A stretch of 64,000 nucleotides of DNA from the NCBI GenBank assembly GCA_947478845.1, contig CANJXC010000006.1, forward strand, positions 64,491-128,490. Direction: 5' to 3'. Numbering within the stretch: position 1 is the stretch's first letter; each line of letters starts with the position of its first letter. The notes beneath the pieces were generated by a model that did no database searches, had not been told where the DNA came from, and saw only the letters and a list, made by a program, of their open reading frames with translations. The translations under genes and the position numbers were made by a program. Origin of the DNA: Spirochaetales bacterium (GTDB lineage: Bacteria; Spirochaetota; Spirochaetia; JABEVK01). Of this stretch, positions 58,901 through 64,000 are shown in pieces.

Positions 58901-60271
58901 ATGACCTCTGTTTTTCAGGTTTACCGCACCCTTTTGGCCGACAAACGGTTTTTCCGACTGTTTCTGCCCGTTGCTATCCCTATTGCGCTTCAGAATCTCG
59001 TGAGTTCTCTCACTTCGCTCGGTTCGGGCCTTTTGGTGGGTCAACTCGGCGATTCGGCCATCGCTGGGGTCTCGCTGGCGGGGCAGGTGCAATTTGTGAT
59101 GATTCTGGCCAGCTTCGGCATCGGCTCGGGGGCCGCTATTTTTACCAGCCAGTACTGGGGACGCAGCAATTCGGAGGGTGTGGGTAAAACCCAAGGCGTG
59201 GGCCTGATTCTCAGTGTCGGGGTCGGGTTGCTGTTTGGAGTGCTGGCCGCTTTTGTGCCCGAAGGGCTTTTGGGCCTGTTTACTCCCGATCAAACCGTGA
59301 TCCGGGAAGGGTCAGCGTTTCTTCGCGCGTCCGCCTGGAGCTTCCCGCTTTCGGCCGTTGGCATGAGCTATTCCCTGGTGCTCCGGTCGGTGGGAGATAC
59401 CAAAACGCCCCTTCAGTGGGCACTGATCGGTTTCGCGGTGCAGTTAGTGACCGCACTGCTTCTCATCTTCGGTTGGGGACCGTTACCCGCAATGGGCACC
59501 GAAGGCGCCGGACTGGCGCTGGTGCTGGCCAAGCTGGTGGAGACCACCGGCATCGTCGTCGCCACGCAAGTGCAAAAACGCCCCAATGCCGGCTGGCGGC
59601 GACTTTTTCACTTCGACCGGATTTTTTTCCTACGCTACCTTAAGGTGGCCCTTCCGGTGGTTGTCAATGAGCTCCTCTGGGCCTTGGGCATCAGCGGTAT
59701 CAAGGCCATCTACGGGTGGATGGGCAGCCAGGAATTGGCCGCTCTCAGCGTGGTGGAAATGTTCAGCCAGCTGGTGTTCATCTTTTTCTTTGGCACCGGC
59801 AACGGCGCCTCGGTGATCATCGGTAACGCCATTGGACGGGGCGACCTGAAGGAGGCTCAGCACTTGGCAAAGAACGTGGCCCTATTCGCGCCGCTCATGG
59901 GGGCTGTGCTGGCCCTTCCCTTGGCTCTTGCCGCACCCTTTGTCCCGCTCCTGTTTCAGCTTACCCCGGAGGTGCGGACCCTGGCCACCGAGTTGTTCTG
60001 GGTTGGCTGCGTTTTTCTTCCCGGACGAGCCTTCTACCACGACATGATTGTCGGTGTCCTGCGCAGTGGGGGCGATACGAACTTCAGCCTCTGGATGGAC
60101 CAATCGGGCATTTGGCTTTGGGCGCTTCCGCTGGGCAGCCTGATGGCTTTTGTTCTCCACTGGCCGTTCCTTTTAGTTTACTTTCTTATCAGTTTGGAAG
60201 AACCCTTGAAGTCGCTGCTAGCCCTTTGGCGCCTGCAGAACGGCCGATGGATTCGGGAGGTGACAAGATGA
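58901..60271 (+). CDS. MATE-family multidrug/metabolite exporter
   Basis: A 456-residue membrane protein with twelve hydrophobic segments in the MATE pattern: FLPVAIPIALQNLVSSLTSL, VGQLGDSAIAGVSLAGQVQF and GSGAAIFTSQYWGR near the start, then ALPVVVNELLWALGISGIKA for the second half. MATE proteins export cationic compounds in exchange for Na+ or H+. The gene overlaps the following exported-protein gene by four bases. Confidence 0.92.
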   Translation: MTSVFQVYRTLLADKRFFRLFLPVAIPIALQNLVSSLTSLGSGLLVGQLGDSAIAGVSLAGQVQFVMILASFGIGSGAAIFTSQYWGRSNSEGVGKTQGVGLILSVGVGLLFGVLAAFVPEGLLGLFTPDQTVIREGSAFLRASAWSFPLSAVGMSYSLVLRSVGDTKTPLQWALIGFAVQLVTALLLIFGWGPLPAMGTEGAGLALVLAKLVETTGIVVATQVQKRPNAGWRRLFHFDRIFFLRYLKVALPVVVNELLWALGISGIKAIYGWMGSQELAALSVVEMFSQLVFIFFFGTGNGASVIIGNAIGRGDLKEAQHLAKNVALFAPLMGAVLALPLALAAPFVPLLFQLTPEVRTLATELFWVGCVFLPGRAFYHDMIVGVLRSGGDTNFSLWMDQSGIWLWALPLGSLMAFVLHWPFLLVYFLISLEEPLKSLLALWRLQNGRWIREVTR

Positions 60272-61011
60272 CAGCAAGACTTGCTACGGCAGTTGTGGTG
60301 CTGCTCGCGTTCTCTGTGTCCGCAGGGGCGGAGCCAAGCCCTTGGCAGAAGTTCCGCACGCAGGAAGGTGTAACGGTGTCTTGGCGCTGGGAACTTCGTG
60401 AAGGCGGGGTTTACCGAGGCGAACTCCAGTTTGTGAATACCACAGAGCAACCCCTGAAAGTCTCTTACCGGCCGTGGTTTGAAACCGCCGAGGGACACAA
60501 CTGGACCGAAGGCGGCCAGGTCATTTCCCTCGAGCCCCGCCAGACCAAAGCCGGTGAGGGTGTCGCGATGTTCAATTTGCCGGGTCAGTTCAAGGCGGCT
60601 CCTCGTTCTGGTGGTTTCCAGTCGATGGCCGTCCGGGTAATGGCCGAGTCTGTTCCACCCACGAAATGGTTCATCGACCAAGAGACCGAGGCCCTTCGTG
60701 TGGAATGGTCGCCGGTTCGGGAGCATAAGCGCTACATCGCAGCTATCCGGTTGACCAACCTGCTCAACAAGCCCCAGATTCTCACCTTCCAGGCGCAATT
60801 TACGAATCCGAAGGGGCAGGTATGGAAGGCACCCCAACAAACCCTCACCGTGCCAGAAAGGTCAACTTTGGAGGGAGAGGAGTACGATTTGGTCTACCAA
60901 CCCGTGTACCACACGATAGATCCTTTGAGTAGCCACGATTTATGGCTCGCCCCTGAATCGCCCCCACGGTTGGGAGGCATCCGTATCCTTTCGCCGAAAA
61001 ACACAGATTGA
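60268..61011 (+). CDS. Exported protein, function unknown
   Basis: A 247-residue secreted protein. The signal peptide is TARLATAVVVLLAFSVSAGA. The remainder is strand-rich with Trp-containing repeats (VSWRWELREGGVYRGELQFV, YIAAIRLTNLLNKPQ) and may be two immunoglobulin-like halves; no named domain. ATG 60268 follows GGGAGG by seven bases and overlaps the MATE stop. The longer frame from 60112 lies inside the MATE gene and is not used. Confidence 0.75.
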   Translation: MTARLATAVVVLLAFSVSAGAEPSPWQKFRTQEGVTVSWRWELREGGVYRGELQFVNTTEQPLKVSYRPWFETAEGHNWTEGGQVISLEPRQTKAGEGVAMFNLPGQFKAAPRSGGFQSMAVRVMAESVPPTKWFIDQETEALRVEWSPVREHKRYIAAIRLTNLLNKPQILTFQAQFTNPKGQVWKAPQQTLTVPERSTLEGEEYDLVYQPVYHTIDPLSSHDLWLAPESPPRLGGIRILSPKNTD

Positions 61012-61042
61012 TGCTCGCGGGGCTTGGGTTTAAAATCATCCC
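61008..61042 (+). promoter_or_regulatory. Leaderless promoter of ligA
   Basis: TTGATG (61008-61013), 17 bases, TAAAAT (61031-61036), six bases, then ATG 61043. The -35 overlaps the stop region of the preceding gene. No ribosome binding site is present. Confidence 0.65.
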
Positions 61043-63025
61043 ATGCCTGAATTGACCCCTGATGAAGTTCACTCCCTTGCACGGACCCTGCTAGACCAGC
61101 AGGTTGCCTATGCCCAAGGCCGCCCTCTCGTGTCCGACCTCGAATACGACCGGCTCTTTGACAGGCTCAAAGCCCACGAGGAGGCCCATCCAGAACAGAA
61201 ATTGACCTGGAGCCCGACTCAGCGCGTGGGCAGCGACCTCAGCGCCGACTTCCCGGAGTTTAGCCACACGGTACCGGTGCTGAGCCTCGACAAGGCCTAT
61301 TCGCCTGCCGAGGTTTTCACCTGGCTCGCCAAGACGGCCAAGCTGACCAGCCGATCGCTGACGGTTACTGCGGAACAGAAAATGGATGGACTGTCGCTGG
61401 TGCTCTACTACAAAGAAGGCGTCTTGGAGCGGGCGGTGACCCGGGGTGATGGAACCAAAGGCAACGACGTTACCGGAAACGTAAAAACTCTCGCCACAGT
61501 TCCTCTTCGTCTCAACCTTCCGCTCACCATGGCGGTGCGGGGAGAGGTCTTTCTGCCTAAGAGCGACTTCGCCCACCTAAATGCCCAACTCGAGGAGCCG
61601 TATGCGAATCCCCGCAATCTTGCAGCCGGCACTCTGCGGCGGGTCAAGAGCGCCGAAGTCGCCAAGGTTCCCCTCAAAATGTTCGTCTACGAGGCTTTTG
61701 TTTCCTCTCCCGAGGCGCAAATCCCCCAGAGCCACCGCGCCGCTCTCGATTTGCTGGCTTCGCAGGGCTTCCCTCTCAACCCTCATCTAGGCCTTTTTGA
61801 GCCCGAACACAACCTCGAGTTAGAAGCCTTCGTGGCCGAACAGACGGTTCTTCGCCCAGGTTTGGAATGGGAAATCGACGGCTTGGTGTTCAAGGTGGAC
61901 GACTTGGCGCTGAGGGACGAACTCGGTGCTACCGGCCATCACCCTCGCTGGGCACTGGCTTACAAGTTTGAGTCGCCCCAGGCCCGTACTTTTGTCGAGG
62001 AAATTTTTATTCAGGTGGGCCGTACGGGTCGCGTCACGCCCGTCGCCAGAGTCAAACCAGCTCAGGTGGGGGGCACCACGGTCACCTTCATCACCCTGCA
62101 TAACAATGCCAACATCGAAACCCTGGGCCTCGGGATCGGCGACGAGGTGGCCATTAGCCGCCGTGGCGATGTGATTCCGGCAGTAGAGGAAGTGCTCGAG
62201 CATCAGGGCACCGTGTGGAGTTTCCCACCGCTGTGCCCCGACTGCTCTTGGGAGCTGGAACTTCGCGGTGCTCACCACTTTTGCCCCAACTCTGCTTGCC
62301 CTGCGCAGGTGAAAGGCAAACTGGCTTTCTTTGTCGGTCGCGGACAAATGGATATCGAAAGTCTGGGTCCTGAAACCCTCGAGGTATTGGTTAGCCAGGG
62401 CTTGGTGCGCGATGTGGCCGACCTGTTTACCTGCGACTTTGAAGCCTTGCGTGGAGTGCCGGGTTTCGGCGACAAGAAGATTGCGGCCCTCAAGGAGGGG
62501 GTCGCCCTCGCCCGAACGCGCCCTTTCACGACGCTATTGGCATCCTTGGGAGTCCCCGAACTTGGGAAAAAGCTCGTGGAACTTCTTGTTGGTGCAGGAG
62601 TTCTCTCTTTTAATCAGTTGGTGGAAACGTTGCTACAAAACCCCGAAAGTCTACTTGAGGTGCATGGAATTGGCGCTAAAACCCTCGAAACCCTGAAAAC
62701 GGAGCTACTGGCTCCAGCCGTCCTTGGGCTTGCACAGAGGCTCCAAGCTGCGGGACTGAGCCTTGAAGCTCCGCCACCGACCGCGGCGCAAAGCCAGTCC
62801 CTCTTGGGCACCGTGTGGTGCGTTACAGGAAGCTTTGTGGGTTTCAATCCCCGGTCACTGGCCGAAGAGGAAATAGTACGCCGCTCGGGAAAAGTGGTGT
62901 CGGCGGTTAGTGGCAAAACTACCCACCTTTTGGCAGGAGCAGGGGCAGGAAGTAAGCTTGAGAAAGCTCAGGGCTTGGGGCTCAGAATTGTAAGCGAAGA
63001 CGAGTTCATCACCTTGCTGCAATGA
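61043..63025 (+). CDS. ligA: NAD-dependent DNA ligase
   Basis: A 660-residue LigA. The adenylated Lys is in AEQKMDGLSLV (Lys113). Other marks are YDRLFDRLKAHE (NAD-binding Ia domain), VTRGDGTKGNDVT, NPRNLAAGTLRR, the zinc-finger Cys set in LCPDCSW and FCPNSACPAQ, helix-hairpin-helix repeats (GVPGFGDKKIAALKEG, VHGIGAKTLETL), and a C-terminal BRCT domain (VWCVTGSFVGFNPRSLAEEE). Length is near normal (about 670). It seals nicks in replication and repair. Confidence 0.96.
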   Translation: MPELTPDEVHSLARTLLDQQVAYAQGRPLVSDLEYDRLFDRLKAHEEAHPEQKLTWSPTQRVGSDLSADFPEFSHTVPVLSLDKAYSPAEVFTWLAKTAKLTSRSLTVTAEQKMDGLSLVLYYKEGVLERAVTRGDGTKGNDVTGNVKTLATVPLRLNLPLTMAVRGEVFLPKSDFAHLNAQLEEPYANPRNLAAGTLRRVKSAEVAKVPLKMFVYEAFVSSPEAQIPQSHRAALDLLASQGFPLNPHLGLFEPEHNLELEAFVAEQTVLRPGLEWEIDGLVFKVDDLALRDELGATGHHPRWALAYKFESPQARTFVEEIFIQVGRTGRVTPVARVKPAQVGGTTVTFITLHNNANIETLGLGIGDEVAISRRGDVIPAVEEVLEHQGTVWSFPPLCPDCSWELELRGAHHFCPNSACPAQVKGKLAFFVGRGQMDIESLGPETLEVLVSQGLVRDVADLFTCDFEALRGVPGFGDKKIAALKEGVALARTRPFTTLLASLGVPELGKKLVELLVGAGVLSFNQLVETLLQNPESLLEVHGIGAKTLETLKTELLAPAVLGLAQRLQAAGLSLEAPPPTAAQSQSLLGTVWCVTGSFVGFNPRSLAEEEIVRRSGKVVSAVSGKTTHLLAGAGAGSKLEKAQGLGLRIVSEDEFITLLQ

Positions 63026-63031
63026 GTAGCT

Positions 63032-64000
63032 TCACGAATCGCCGTCTTGAGCGTCGAACAGGCTTGCCACCTCTTTTTTGTAAATTTCTGCGACCACATT
63101 GCGTTTGATGCTCAGTTTCTGAGTCATTTCCACACCAACCTGAAAGGCTCGTGGCAACAAGTGAACCTTGAAAATCCTCTCAAAGCTCTTGAAGCCCGTC
63201 TTCGTATTCACCAGATGCTGAACTTGCTCATGTGCGTATTCGAGAATCTGGGAGTTGTTGAGCAGTTCCTCGCGGTCGATGAAGGTGATTTGCCGCTCTT
63301 TGGCCAGTTGCTCCATCAGCTCGAAGTTGGGCACCACCAGCGCGGCTAGGTACTTCTGGTCTTGGCCAACCACCATTATCTGGTCAATAAACTCCGACTG
63401 CAAAAGCTTTTGCTCGATGGGCTCAGGCTCGATATTTTCGCCGCCCCGAAGCACAATGGTGTCTTTCGAGCGTCCCACAATGCGGATTTCTTTGCGAATC
63501 GTGGCTGTGACGAGGTCGCCGGTATTGAGCCAGCCATCTTTCAAAACTTTCTCCGTGGCTTCGGGGCGCTTGTAATAGCCCAGCATCACCTGCGGCGATT
63601 TTACCCAGAGCTCACCCTTGTGGCCGGTCGTCACCTCGTTGCCTGTTTCTTCGTCTCGGATGCGGAACTCGATATCCTTGAGCAGGGTTCCAACGGTCAT
63701 CGGAATGGGTGATTTTTGGTGGCGGACAGCAAGGACCGGGCCGGTTTCGGTGAGGCCATACCCTTCGAGTACCAAAATGCCTACAGCCCGGAAAAACTTG
63801 TCCACGTGGCCGGGCAAGGCGCCACCGCCGGAAACCCCGGCAATAAACTCTCCGCCTAGTAAAGCATGGATTTTCTTGAACACCAAAGCCTGGCCAATTG
63901 AGTTGAGCACCCCCAAAACCACCAGCGGGAGGGCGGTGACGAGCGTGGTGGGCAGTTGCCAGTGGTGATGGTAGCGCGGCCACCTGCCGAGGAACTGGTC
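63032..64000 (-). CDS. Long-chain acyl-CoA ligase (AMP-forming), 5' end outside the window
   Basis: The frame is open to the window edge (it begins DQFLGRWPRYHHHW), so the gene's N-terminal part is missing. The 322 visible residues include YGLTETGPVLAVR, GELWVKSPQVMLGYYKRPEA, GWLNTGDLV and RIVGRSKDTIVLRGGENIEP, the core of AMP-forming acyl-CoA synthetases. ETGFKSFERIFKV-like wording near the end fits the long-chain subgroup. It activates fatty acids with ATP and CoA. Convergent with ligA, six bases apart. Confidence 0.9.
   Translation of the reverse strand, partial: DQFLGRWPRYHHHWQLPTTLVTALPLVVLGVLNSIGQALVFKKIHALLGGEFIAGVSGGGALPGHVDKFFRAVGILVLEGYGLTETGPVLAVRHQKSPIPMTVGTLLKDIEFRIRDEETGNEVTTGHKGELWVKSPQVMLGYYKRPEATEKVLKDGWLNTGDLVTATIRKEIRIVGRSKDTIVLRGGENIEPEPIEQKLLQSEFIDQIMVVGQDQKYLAALVVPNFELMEQLAKERQITFIDREELLNNSQILEYAHEQVQHLVNTKTGFKSFERIFKVHLLPRAFQVGVEMTQKLSIKRNVVAEIYKKEVASLFDAQDGDS

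Noticed and set aside
60112-60267. N-terminal extension of the exported protein
   Set aside because: It lies within the MATE gene; ATG 60268 has a ribosome binding site and is followed by a signal peptide.

Overview
The window comes from a diderm (Gram-negative-type) bacterium: it encodes TolC-type outer-membrane channels, an RND pump, lipoproteins, a SPOR-domain envelope protein and a heptose-sugar gene cluster. The gene set around engB, the permissive lipoprotein signals and the AMP-forming fatty-acid ligase remind me of Spirochaetota, but this is recollection and the phylum call is weak. Many genes appear to be transcribed as leaderless mRNAs: a TANNNT hexamer lies exactly six bases before the start codon at seven places.

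Region 1 (1-10393) is a tightly coupled seven-gene operon that looks like a defence or DNA-processing module: the C-terminal part of a large DNA methyltransferase, RmuC, a RelE-like/UvrD-helicase fusion, an SfsA-like nuclease, an AAA ATPase of the DUF3696 type, and two proteins I do not recognise.

Region 2 (about 10500-17433) is the most striking part. It is a retron: a predicted msr-msd non-coding RNA with perfect 12-base a1/a2 repeats and a long msd stem, followed by a 972-residue protein whose C-terminal third is a retron-type reverse transcriptase (NAxxH and VTG motifs) behind about 690 residues of unrecognised helical sequence. The same operon encodes a DNA methyltransferase, an unknown 294-residue protein, a MoxR-type AAA+ ATPase and a DUF2201-type protein that joins an HExxH zinc motif to a VWA MIDAS motif. 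I do not know this gene combination as a described retron type.

Region 3 (17709-32476) is mixed chromosomal content: a small membrane protein, an SDR protein lacking the usual catalytic Tyr, a CIA30/YHYH/HupE-UreJ operon, a sugar cluster (PfkB-HAD fusion, unknown protein, mannose-6-phosphate isomerase-like protein, BrnA-like antitoxin, GmhA-like isomerase), a Gfo/Idh/MocA oxidoreductase with a LacI regulator, a hydrolase, a PEGA-type lipoprotein and a DUF4239-like membrane protein.

Region 4 (32545-50485) holds a second YHYH/HupE pair, then an eight-gene efflux operon on the minus strand (MacA-like adaptor, ABC ATPase, two MacB-like permeases, two TolC proteins, RND adaptor, RND permease). 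A histidine kinase/response regulator pair is divergent from it and probably controls it.

Region 5 (50498-64000) contains engB, a lipoprotein, a SPOR protein, an oppABCDF peptide transporter with an intrinsic terminator between oppA and oppB, a MATE exporter, an exported protein, ligA and the 3' part of a long-chain acyl-CoA ligase that runs off the window. No tRNA, rRNA, CRISPR array or insertion sequence was seen.
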